Below, piece after piece: positions 46,201-55,734 of a stretch of DNA of 60,000 nt. The position numbers and the translations under genes are program-made. The stretch is taken from positions 143,194 to 203,193 of the forward strand of contig JAQGDQ010000099.1 in NCBI GenBank assembly GCA_030141605.1, written 5' to 3'. How positions within the stretch are numbered: the first letter of the stretch is position 1; the number at the start of each line of letters is the position of its first letter. The stretch is from Tubiluchus corallicola. Lineage: Eukaryota; Priapulida; Priapulimorpha; Priapulimorphida; Tubiluchidae. The notes beneath the pieces are model-generated. The model searched no databases. It had not been told where the DNA came from and saw only the letters and a list, made by a program, of their open reading frames with translations.

Positions 46201-49200
46201 TAACCGAAAAACACAGATGGACAACTCAACAGTTTGCTCTTATTTATTGGGTGCTGTTGTGGTAAATTCTGACTAGTAATAAGGGAAATCTTTTTCCAGA
46301 GACGTACCAGAAGGTGTTAGGGAGGTCATAGGAGAGTCTGAATCATCGTCTGAAGCTGAAGATTTCCTCTCGGCCACAGAGGTACAAGTTTATTTTTATT
46401 ATGTATGTGTAGTGGCAAACATTTGTGACTATGTGCTGTGTTTACTATGAATTAGTACTTTTACATTTATAAATTCTTGCCTAAACTGGCAATTATTTTT
46501 CTTTAGGAATTATCAGACTTGAATGATTTGTTAGCGGACTTACGAGATGCCTCACCACTTTACCAAATGGGTTTAAAGGAGGTGAAAATGGGGGGAGTTC
46601 CCTACAGAACATTACGGTAAAGTAATTCCCTTTTGTAATCCTTGAACATACTAACATTATGACACCGTGGGTCCTTAAACATACTACCTTTATGACATTA
46701 TGGGTCTAGTATAATGGGTATCACATGCAATTATGCACTTAATAGATATTGTGCAATAGTTATTCAATATGTGCATTTAAATATTACAGTATAACACCAT
46801 TATAGCAAATATGGTTTGTTGTGTACACACTGGTAATGCAAACTCACAAAAAAGAACGAACTTTCTTCTTTCATTGAACTAGTATAATAGCTTTGAATAC
46901 AGCAAACTCAGTTATTGTGTATTGTAGACTATTTGTCTTGCCCAGTTGGCTGCATTACTATGTATTTATAAGTTTTTATTGCATACTTTACCTTTGCCAG
47001 CTTTTTGCAAATTAATTTACAGTTAAATTTAACACGTCATTCTTGGTGCTGCAAAAATGTTGTTGGTCATGCAGCATGTGGAATTGCGAACAAGTCTTGT
47101 TGAAAGGTCATTTTGTTTACTAGCTGTATAAAACCAATGAGTCTCAGCACCCAGCTGTTTTATGTACTCACGCTGGCGGCGCACTCCTGAGGCGTTTCAT
47201 CAAGTGATGAATCTTGCTGCACAAACTATTTATACAAGAGACAAACAGAAATTTTGTGCAAACAAAATTGACTGACTTTTTTGAATCTCATCGACTTTCT
47301 GAATATGTCACGTAAATTTACAACGTGCAAATTAATATAAAACATTCAATAATTTTTAGTTTATTTAAGTCACATAAAATGATTTTCATTGCATTTGAAT
47401 TTACTGCAAATTTTTTGATACTTGACAGGATCTTCTAGAATTACTTTACATCTTCTATGGAGCTACACATTGTACTTTATTTATATACTTTTATTGTTAA
47501 CACATGCTTGACCGTCTCTCTACGAGTCATATACATATGATTAGTCATATATGCTTATAGAGTACCTGGGTTATAGAATACTTCTTTCTATGTCCTTAGC
47601 AGGTTTGCTATATTGATGTTGTACTGTAGTTGCCATATAGCTTTTAATCAATTTATGCATTTAACGCCTTTTTAGTTTCTAATATTTCGATAACTATAGA
47701 ACTGTCTTCATTTTGTCTTTCATTATCAAAGATGAAGCCTGTAAAGTTTCAAGCCAAGTGTGACGTCTGCTTCTGTAGGTTTTTCAATTCTATTTGGCTA
47801 TTAAATTTAAACAGACGATCCTTTAAATTATTTTGTTATTCTCGTTTCAGAACTACGATGCTGAAATGTTCCTCCCACGCAGATTTCTTGTCAAAGCTTT
47901 ACGGTGTTCGTCTAGCATTTCAAGTAAGTTTCATGCTCGGAAAAGGCTAATCTACACAAAAAATACCAGAATCATTAAACAGATGTATGAATAATTAATA
48001 TCCATGATTTTGTGTCACTTAACCACAGATTCTTGAAATCCTAACTTCAAACATTGTTTTCCAAATGTCAACACACTTGGGCTTCTGTTATGTTTGAAAT
48101 TTTTATCTTTTATTAGAAATTCAGTAAAATAGATAAAACATCAGTTTTTTGTTAATTTGCTGCAGGGATTTCCAAATATGAGATTTGACAATACTTAGTT
48201 AATCCTGTATTACTAGCAGGGTCGGAACTAGATGTGGCAAGCAGGGGGGGGCGCAAAAATTTTCTGGGGGGTGAGGTATCCGAAGTGGTTAAATAATGGT
48301 TAAGCCAATTTTAACCCCTTTTATACTGCATGCAGGCCTATAATTAGCGTGTGTAGGACGGCGTAGTGGACAAAGCAATAATGAGAAAATTAACTCTCAG
48401 TTAACCTAACGTTATTAATGTGCCTCTAACTAAATTGTTATTTACAGAAATTTATCACATACAAGTTTTAAGAAAATAATACACTGAAGCTACCAAACAT
48501 TTTTTTACCTAATTCTAATTCATATTGAAAATGATTACATGCGAACTGCAATTTTCACTGCAAAAAAATTATTTGTCCAATTTTGCAGGGGGGGCGCAAA
48601 TTTTGACAAGGGGGGCGTGCCCCCCTCGCTCCCCCCCTAGTTCCACCCCTGATTACTAGTCTAGTAAGATAACTGTTACACTTGAGGTGTAGTCTTTTTG
48701 GATTTGTAGTCATTACATTCTGTGACAATTCAAATTTTGCCTGTAATCTACTGATTCATATTTGCGTGCAAATTCCTAAGTCCACTTGTTTTTACTGTTT
48801 CTAAATTTGTGGGAAACCATTTATGCTTGCGCACAGAATTTTACTTTTTACGCCGTATGATTGATATATGTACTTTTTCATAAGCTTTTTGCAAATACGG
48901 ACATGAAAAAACATTGACAATTTAGAGCTCAAATTGTTATTCTTTATTTTACATTCATTTTGTTTTATTTACATTGTCTTTTCTTTAGCAAATAGTGATG
49001 GACGAAACTCTACGAACGTGGTTCATAGATACGGGAAGGGAACTACTTTCAAATTTGCTTATTGAAGCTGAAAAGGTGAAACAGAATTTTAGTTTGTTAA
49101 TATGACATACCACATGTACAATAAAAATGTGTTTTACACCTGTGCTTGCGATGTCGGGCAAAGATCTTTTTCCCAGATTTTCTTTAAATGTGGTGTGCAA

Positions 49201-52200
49201 ATCTCAGAGCTCATGAATTTCCTCATCTGTAGACTTCAACCAATCGCTAACTTAAGAAATTGGAATTTTTCAATGGTGTGGTGGTTTGCATAGCTAACTA
49301 GAATGCAAGAGACCAACCCCTTATGGGTTCCCATGGTGGCAAAATAAAAATTTTTTCTGCATTATTTCATTTCTAAGCAGTTAAAATTTTAAATGAACAA
49401 ATTTAAACAAAATAGCATTTTATTTTAAATAGCAGCTTATTTATAAAACCAATATTGCATTGCTCACCTGTGATTTTCATATTAATGAGTGTACCTTCTT
49501 ATTTTAACCTTCTGACATATTACCTTAAGAGAAATTGACTTACGATCCTGGGCTACGAAAATTGCTAAACCAATCATGGTGCATAATCATTAGAATTTGA
49601 CTAATAAACAGATGGGTGAGCACTAGGAAAACTGTTTTCATTTATCATACTGCTTCCAGCTATTTTTTATGGTTCACGGGTATTTAAGTATTGGAACTGT
49701 GCCAAGATACGCTTGCTGATTCAGTGTTTCATCGTAGAGGTTTGTCTTTGATAATGATACAGATTCCAGTCCCCCCACAAGTATTAATACTATACAGGCC
49801 CTGTTGATGGGTGCCATTTTTTGGCTTTGCTATTGCTGGTAAACTGTATAAAGTGAGGTTTAGATTATAGTAACACAAAAACAGAGTTGCTAATTTGATT
49901 TTCCCATTGATCACTTGATACTAACTTAAACAAATATTTAAATAGAGTAGGCAGTCATTATTTCATTTACAGAGTAATTTAATTAAATTTATTTTTTATT
50001 TGCTATTACTGTACCAATGGGAATGAGTTTACAATTCCCCACACAATTTTAAATAAAATTTAATTCTTAATACTTTAATTTTTAAATTTTTAATTCTTGT
50101 TATTTTAGGAGCCAAAAGATTTTATGGATGCTTTCAACAACATGATAAATTACTTAAAAACAATGGAAGATTGGAGCGACATTGAAGAAGAGCTAGCAGG
50201 AAGAGACGTAAGGCAAAAAACAAAATCAATATCGGACTTTTGATTTGATTGATTTTGTTTTTATTTGTGAGGCTGACAGCAACTGTGGTAGTGGTGGTGG
50301 GTTAATGATGGTGGCAGTAGTGCTGTGGTAATAGGTATAGTAAATATGGAGGTGTCAGATCCATGTGCTGAAAACATTGTAAATTTTTACTAGAGTTCAA
50401 ATGCTGATTATTCATGTAAAATGCGGAATAACTTTTCCTGCTCATAAAAGCACATTGTAGCTGTAGTGAAATATACTGTATTGTAATAGGCTAAAGTTTA
50501 CAATTCTTCACACACTAGAAATTAGTTATTGAAGTGGATTAGGGTTAGGGTTAGTATTAGGATTGGGATTAGAGTTAGGGTTAGTGTTAGGATTAAGGTT
50601 AGGTGTTGGCTTAGGGTTAGGGTTAGAGTTACGAGTTAGCTTAGGGTTAGGGTATTTAAATTGTGTGGGAAATTGTAAACTCCTTCCATGTGTTGTAGTA
50701 AAAGTAAAATATATCTTAAAATGTTTTAAAGTTTGGGAACTGCATCTGTTTTGAATTTTTTCATTTTGCATCTAGACAAAGAATATTTATGGTAGCTGTG
50801 AATTATGAGACACCGAGGACAATAAATATGTTGACATGGAAACCATGTTGCTGAATGAAATGAGCACATATTGTGACTGCTATCTTTATTTCTTAAATCG
50901 TAGGTACAAATGCTATCTTTCTTTGACGTCGCCTTAGATTTCATCCTTTTGGACGCTTTCGAGGATTTAGAAAATCCGCCATCTTCTGTGACCGCAGTCA
51001 TGCAGAACAGGTGGCTGTCCAACGGCTTCAAAGAAACAGTAAAAATTATTACTGATTTTGATTTTGAACGTTTAAGCCATGCTTACAAGATGTCCGGAAT
51101 TGCGTATGTGACTATGCGTTGTTGCGTTATAGACAAAAACAATTTTATATCATTTTAATGCACCTATTTATCAGGCCTGTATTATTGCATTGTTCATATT
51201 GAGTTTGTTGTGTCCGGAAAACTAATCGCTTCCAGCAGTGAAGAAAGGGCGTTTCCTCAGACATTCTTGAAAAAAGGATCAGGTGACAATGACTACTTGG
51301 CAACTGCGTATTATTGTACATGTACATGTACATCCAGTGCTATGAAGCAGCCATGTTTAAACAATATGCATTCTGTTCCACATTGCTTGTGAAACTCCTT
51401 GCATAATCCCGTGCACCTGGATACACAATTCTGGGCTTCTGGTGAACACGGCTTTTCTTCAAACTAGTGAGCAGTTTATTAAATTACGGTGTAGCATGTG
51501 CTTTTAGAAGTGTTTGTTACACTGACAGGATGACTTGATCCATGAATGTGTTACTGTTGTTTACTGTGTCTCCTATTTGGCACTTGTCTTAACCATATAT
51601 GACCATAACTAATAACTGAGCACTGATGCCAATCTTTTACACCACTTGGCTTCATTTAAAATCTCTCTAATTCTTCTACCAGAAAAGAGGAAAATTGATG
51701 GCTTATATAAATTACAATCACTAAGGTTTTTTTTAATTAAATTAATTAATCTAATCTAATCTAATTAAATTAATTAATTAATCTAATCTAATTAAATTAA
51801 AAAAACCTGCCCCAATCTTAAACTGTAGGTCAAAATAATCTACTCTTTAAAATATTGAAAGGGAACATACTATTTTTTCAAAAATAACTTACTTGAAAGA
51901 ATTATTACTACACAAATGAAATTTTGCGGCTAGTTCTTCACTGTTACATGCATTTCACCATTCGTTAGTTAGAAGGGCATTAGTGCCTGCATTGCGGAAC
52001 GGTGCACAAAAAACAGGCGCTGTACCTGTCAATTCAGAAGTGTTCATTTGTGATGTAGTTTGCACATTCGAGATCTAATGTGTGAGCACAGTGATAAATT
52101 TTAAATTTGAATTTTTATCTTAAGACTTGCAGAGTTTTAGTACAACAAACTGAATCTCTTACAGTAGTATTTGTACTACAGGTTTCACCTTTGCAAACAA

Positions 52201-54126
52201 GTTCAACACACTCATAGAATGTTCATGCTGTCGAAAATTATGTTCATTTGTGATGTCATCAATACTTGGGCTGGCCCGCCGTTAGCAAAGATTTTAGTGT
52301 ATTATTTATGAGATGTGCTTTTGCAGTATTATTGGTGTTAAAATGTATAGTTTTTACCGTGCTTCACAATTGCACCACTTGGCTAATACTTAAAATATTA
52401 TAATAATGACTTGAAATGTGTTTATTCTGGCATTGTTTTCTATACTTTTAGGCTCTTTTAACTGCTATCTGGTCTGTATTAAAAGCAAAACGAAGACGAC
52501 TAAGGGTACGTTATTTAAGAACGTGAATAAAAATTCTTGTTTAGAACAACTTCATTGTTGCTCTAATGCTAACACTTTTTTATATAATAACGTGTGTTAG
52601 TTAAAACAACTGTTGTCAACATATAATTTGAAGTGGCAAATGTATCATAATTAAAATATGTTTGTTTGCATCTAAAACTCGCCGAAAAGTAAATTTTTGA
52701 CATGGTTAAGTCTAATAAGTGTAAAAGTTTCTTTCTGACTTATCAAACACTAGTAACAGATTTTTAGAACATGGAGCTTATTATTTTGTAATTTGATTAT
52801 TTTTTGTAGTTCATTACTGTTTCTTGCATGGAAAAGATTTTTTTGCTTGTTTGGTCTGTAGTAGCATGCTGGGTTCTGTCATTTTATGATTTTTTTCTTT
52901 AATTCGTGATTTGTAAAGCATCAGTGAATATTTTATCTGGTAATCATTCAGCTTTATAAATGGCTCTGCAAATTTCTATTATGATTGTAATATTAAACAA
53001 TTGATTACTATTATTTTTCAGTATCCCAATGGTTTTATTTCACATTTTTACGACATTTCGCAATATACAAGCCCAGTGTTAGCATGGGGATTTCTTGGAC
53101 CTGAATCAAAGCTCAAACATTTGTGTGAAAATTTCAAGGTAAGAGTCTATAAAACACATTTGCTTTCTTTCAGTGCCTAAACTGTAAAACTGTCAGTGTG
53201 GGAATTGTTAGCTAAGTATTTCAGAACATAGCTCTTCCACTGTGGTTTGACAAAACTGATTTCGTTAGTATAACTTTGTATATTTAAGAAAACAGGTTTA
53301 AACAATCTGTTGGCTATATGAATTCTTGTTTTAAGTTCTTTGCAATTTTTGGCAGAAGAAAAACATAATTAATAAAAATCACTTATTTATTTTCACTGTT
53401 TAGAAGTAATTATGAAATTTTTCAAAAATCCAAATATAATTGGAACATTTCTTTTTGCGTGAAAGTAAATGAGAACACATTGCTTGTACGAATTACTAAC
53501 CTCTTGTGTGAAAACCTGAATGTCATCAGCATATTTTTACTGATGTCATTTTTACTTAGATTTTCAGGGTTTTATTTGCATGTAATATAATATTACAGTA
53601 TTAAATGTATATATATATATTATTACATATAAATTTCGCAATAGATGTAAAGTCGAAATATTATATTGTTAAATACACACTCTACTTCTCTTTTGTCATC
53701 TGTGTGTATTGTTTATTAGTATTTTTAATGAGATGCGTACAATGTCATTTAAATATTAAATATAATATAACTTGTGCTATTTTTCTCGTGTTACATTACC
53801 ACGCTATTGTTCGGGGTGTTAAAAAATATTGAAATGAAATTGGTCACTAAAAGGGTGACTAACCATAACTACCTCTTCTTCCTGAGCCCTCTACCAGTGC
53901 TAACTGCGGCCAAAAGTTTCATTTGTCTTTTTTTGGCAGTCAAAATATGGTTAAAAAACCACTAATGTTTTTTTTGTTTCAGGAACAGACTCTAGGATTT
54001 GTCCAGGATATTTTCAGCTTGAATAAATGCCGATTCACTTCCGTGGAGGAGCTAGCGGATGACATCATGTTCTGTGCACGCTCACGAAGTCAGTTGACAT
54101 TCGAAAAATTGTCGGCTGTGGTGTAG
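43003..54126 (+). CDS. MIGA: Mitoguardin (FAM73 family), whole gene, 13 coding exons
   Basis: Thirteen exons with GT-AG introns and consistent phases give 1488 nt (495 residues plus TAG). Residues 26-42 form a single hydrophobic segment followed by RRRKR, the outer-mitochondrial-membrane anchor. A disordered Ser-rich stretch follows, then an FFAT-type motif at 217-223 and the conserved C-terminal domain (about 225-495). That domain includes SFFDVALDFILLDAFEDLEN and GFISHFYDISQYTSPVLAWG, which are nearly identical to vertebrate MIGA1/2. Family members promote mitochondrial fusion through MitoPLD, bind VAP proteins at the ER and move lipids. The protein is shorter than the human ones (about 590-630), mainly in the N-terminal half. 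One invertebrate copy stands for both vertebrate paralogues. Confidence 0.95.
43536..43664 (+). CDS. MIGA: Mitoguardin coding exon 2
   Basis: Acceptor TTTATAG, donor GTAAAT. It encodes a Ser/Arg/Cys-rich segment (RYCRRSNSPANQQ) ending HESVQLHFCRQ, equivalent to the Ser-rich part of human MIGA2 that precedes its conserved helix. An in-frame alternative acceptor lies 54 bases upstream (see findings). Confidence 0.85.
44575..44669 (+). CDS. MIGA: Mitoguardin coding exon 3
   Basis: Acceptor TTGCTTAG, donor GTGAGT. It encodes GLEALGTAIQNWEDALSAG, aligning with human MELFEEALQKWEQALSVG, a TPR-like helical segment. Confidence 0.93.
45480..45619 (+). CDS. MIGA: Mitoguardin coding exon 4
   Basis: Acceptor TGCTTAG, donor GTAGGT, phase 2 at the end. 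It encodes an amphipathic helical stretch, HHLEQLIEKAIDIQDEYEQL, corresponding to human FAEKLESLLHRAYHLQEEF. Confidence 0.92.
46300..46381 (+). CDS. MIGA: Mitoguardin coding exon 5 (FFAT motif)
   Basis: Acceptor TTCCAG, donor GTACAA. It ends in a Ser/acidic tract followed by EDFLSATE, the counterpart of human DSFFSATE, which binds VAP proteins in the ER as a phosphorylation-dependent FFAT motif. The acidic continuation (ELSD) is in the next exon. Confidence 0.93.
46507..46616 (+). CDS. MIGA: Mitoguardin coding exon 6
   Basis: Acceptor CTTTAG, donor GTAAAG. It encodes ELSDLNDLLADLRDASPLYQ and KEVKMGGVPYRTLR, matching human LVKEGRVPCRTLRTEL. Confidence 0.94.
47851..47923 (+). CDS. MIGA: Mitoguardin coding exon 7
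   Basis: Acceptor GTTTCAG, donor GTAAGT. It encodes TTMLKCSSHADFLSKLYGVR, equivalent to human ELLGCYSDQDFLAKLHCVR. The following intron contains the MITE at 48217-48651. Confidence 0.94.
48209..48659. mobile_element. hAT-type MITE with perfect 8-bp target duplication, in mitoguardin intron 7
   Basis: The element is 48217-48651 (435 bp). The left end CAGGGTCGGAACTAG and the inverse of the right end, CAGGGGTGGAACTAG, differ at two bases. The flanks ATTACTAG (48209-48216) and ATTACTAG (48652-48659) are identical. Both ends continue into G-rich/C-rich runs that would pair as a stem. There is no coding capacity. Confidence 0.94.
48989..49075 (+). CDS. MIGA: Mitoguardin coding exon 8
   Basis: Acceptor CTTTAG, donor GTGAAA; 29 codons in phase 0. 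It encodes WFIDTGRELLSNLLIEAEK, matching human FFGKVGRQMVTGLMTKAEK. Confidence 0.93.
50025..50050. repeat. Solo inverted-repeat end of the TTAGGG-cored element
   Basis: GAGTTTACAATTCCCCACAC plus AATTTT matches the inverse of the right end of the element at 50495-50685 with about one mismatch. No second end flanks it, because exon 9 intervenes. Confidence 0.6.
50109..50207 (+). CDS. MIGA: Mitoguardin coding exon 9
   Basis: Acceptor TATTTTAG, donor GTAAGG; 33 codons in phase 0. It encodes EPKDFMDAFNNMINYLKTME, matching human SPKGFLESYEEMLSYALRPE. Confidence 0.93.
50495..50685. mobile_element. TTAGGG-cored inverted-repeat element, copy 2, in mitoguardin intron 9
   Basis: The left arm is AGTTTACAATTCTTCACACA. 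The right arm TTGTGTGGGAAATTGTAAAC followed by TCC is its near-inverse. Between them lies about 120 bp of degenerate TTAGGG units (GTTAGG, GATTAGG, GCTTAGGG). Arms and core match copy 1 at 28315-28420. Confidence 0.75.
50904..51038 (+). CDS. MIGA: Mitoguardin coding exon 10
   Basis: Acceptor ATCGTAG, donor GTAAAA; 45 codons. It encodes SFFDVALDFILLDAFEDLEN, PPSSV and NRWLSNGFKET. This is the most conserved block of the family and decisive for the identification. Confidence 0.96.
51723..51800. repeat. TAAT/TAATC low-complexity tract
   Basis: Alternating TTAATTAA and TCTAATCTAA units immediately precede copy B of the dispersed repeat. Confidence 0.85.
51803..52372. repeat. Unclassified dispersed repeat, copy B (about 0.57 kb), in mitoguardin intron 10
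   Basis: Direct-orientation match of 34316-34782. It carries about 90 bp of extra sequence around 52125-52215 that copy A lacks. No terminal repeats or coding frame are apparent. Confidence 0.8.
52452..52505 (+). CDS. MIGA: Mitoguardin coding exon 11
   Basis: A small 18-codon exon with acceptor ACTTTTAG and donor GTACGT. It encodes ALLTAIWSVLKAKRRRLR, matching human ATACWSVLKAKRRLL. Confidence 0.93.
53022..53138 (+). CDS. MIGA: Mitoguardin coding exon 12
   Basis: Acceptor TTTTTCAG, donor GTAAGA; 39 codons. It encodes NGFISHFYDISQYTSPVLAW and GFLGPESKL, almost superimposable on the human protein. Confidence 0.95.
53983..54126 (+). CDS. MIGA: Mitoguardin last coding exon
   Basis: Acceptor TTGTTTCAG; it ends in TAG at 54124-54126. 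It encodes FVQDIFSLNKCRFTSVEELA and DDIMFCARSRSQ, matching human YLRDMFDLDNVRYTSVPALADDILQLSRRRS. Human MIGA2 extends some 20 residues further. Confidence 0.95.
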   Translation, partial: EQTLGFVQDIFSLNKCRFTSVEELADDIMFCARSRSQLTFEKLSAVV

Positions 54127-54197
54127 CTTGCCATCCTAACCACTCGGAGGAAAAAATTTCTAGGTAACCAGATTTTGAAGTTCCAGTGCCGTGATAT

Positions 54198-54752
54198 TAG
54201 TGGTAGGAAATCTGTTTTTCTCTGTTAATCGATTAATCCGATTAACCGACTGCTTTCCGATTCGAGAATTGATTCGAAATCCATTTTCAAGAGGCGTTAG
54301 AATCAAGTTCACGTGAAAAACTGCTTTCTAATGTTAGTGAATTTAGTGCAAAACCAAATTATTATCACATACTTTTAGGCAGAAATTAAAATCGTCTCCA
54401 TGTAACTCACGTAGTACTTGTCTCGCCACAAGACACTTAGATTATGAATTAGAACAGTGCCCGTTTCCATTGCAGATTCATCTTCCAAAGATGCCATGCT
54501 TTCGTAGCCTGTCTACTCAGCACTTGTGAATATTGCAAAGAATGTTCGTGGGTGTGGACTGCAGAACTGTTTTCAATGATGTCAGGGAGCTTAAGTTCGG
54601 TTCGTTGAACATGAAAACTATTGTAAAATTTTATTAAAAACTTTTCCTACAAATTTTTTGTGCAACATTTATTCGATTCATTATTTCATAATCGATTTTC
54701 GAAATCGGGAGCTTTCAGCAAATTGATGTTTCGTCAAATTGCCATATCACTA
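54198..54752. mobile_element. Possible hAT-like element in the mitoguardin 3' flank
   Basis: The left end TAGTGGTAGGAAAT and the inverse of the right end, TAGTGATATGGCAAT, are similar. Near the ends lie AATCGATTAATCCGATTAAC and ATAATCGATTTTCGAAATCG, strings common at hAT termini. The flanks CGTGATAT and AGTGGTAC agree at only 5 of 8, so the boundary is tentative. It starts 72 bases after the stop codon. Confidence 0.45.
54633..54638 (+). promoter_or_regulatory. Candidate poly(A) signal ATTAAA for mitoguardin
   Basis: First ATTAAA downstream of the stop, about 0.5 kb away, followed by a T-rich stretch. A later AATAAA lies near 55495. The choice is not decided by sequence alone. Confidence 0.3.
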
Positions 54753-55591
54753 AGTGGTACTATGTAATATAGTGTAGAGAGTAAATAGTGTAAAATAGGG
54801 AGAAACAAAAACTTTGTTTAAACAAGCATGATAACTAGTTTTTTGATGTTAAGATAGTTGTATTTCAGTCTTATCTCAGAGATAACATGTTCTGCAAGTC
54901 TCTTGCTTCGTAGCTGGATTTAATTAAGAAAATCGCAAACTTACAAGCCAAGCTTTTTATTTCAGTGAAAAAGTGTAAGTGGTGGCATCACGTTTCCTGA
55001 AATTTTATATATATATATTGACCAATTTTAATAGTACAAGTTGCAAGTTTTTTGTGTAGTTTGTAGTAATTCCCCTTTCTTTTAAATTTGTTAGTTTGTA
55101 AATCAACAAGTTATGTAAGTTTGTTAATTAGCAATCACTGCTTATATTGTCTTCTGCTTAATGCAATGTTGATCTCACTAGAACGCATAGTTTCATCTCG
55201 ATATATTCACAGGTAAGATGGAAAAAGTAGCTGAGATAGAAATTTTCATTTCTTGCATTACCTTTAAATGTGTTATGTCCAACATTAATTAATTTCTAGT
55301 TAACACTTTTAATTTATTTTACTGATAAGATTTACGCCTGTATGTATTTTCAAGAAATGCCAGTCATTTATAGAAAAGGTCTTCACAGCAATTGGGAATT
55401 TTCTGATGAACTCTTAACAGCACATGGAAATTTTCTGATGAATTCTAAATAAGATAGGATAAGAAAAAGACATTTGTTCAGGACAGCTTGATTAAATAAA
55501 ATTTACAACAAAGTCTATTTACAACAAGGTCTTGATCAGTGGCGGCACGTGTATAGGTACCGTGTTACTGCAACACCTCCTGTTTTCACTC

Positions 55592-55699
55592 ATTATTATG
55601 GATAACATTCAAGTACAATTTGCTTCACAACCCAAGCTACGTTCAAACACCTAGCTTGGGTTGTGAAGCAAATTGTACTTGAATGTTATCCATAATAAT
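55592..55699. repeat. Perfect inverted repeat, 48-bp arms, 12-base loop
   Basis: Bases 55592-55639 and 55652-55699 are exact reverse complements; the loop is CGTTCAAACACC. A transcript would form an uninterrupted 48-bp hairpin. Confidence 0.97.
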
Positions 55700-55706
55700 C
55701 AAATAG

Positions 55707-55734
55707 ATCTCAGACATGCACACATGTCTGAGAT
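55707..55734. repeat. Second perfect hairpin, 12-bp arms
   Basis: ATCTCAGACATG, CACA, CATGTCTGAGAT: an exact inverted repeat seven bases after the larger one. Confidence 0.95.

Larger units (their letters stand above)
43226..53982 (+). other. Mitoguardin introns
   Basis: Twelve introns of about 0.3-1.9 kb. Apart from the listed MITE (48217-48651), the solo inverted-repeat end (50025-50050), the TTAGGG element (50495-50685) and the dispersed repeat (51803-52372), they are AT-rich with no second gene visible. A small hairpin, ATGAAAATCAG/CTGATTTTCAT, lies at 43780-43812. Confidence 0.5.

Noticed and set aside
50520-50655. Interstitial telomere or chromosome end
   Set aside because: Units are degenerate, the tract is short, and it is enclosed by inverted repeats shared with a second locus, so an interspersed element explains it better.
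50526-50771. Asn/Pro-rich and Leu/Gly-rich open frames on both strands
   Set aside because: They are translations of the degenerate TTAGGG tract inside the inverted-repeat element.
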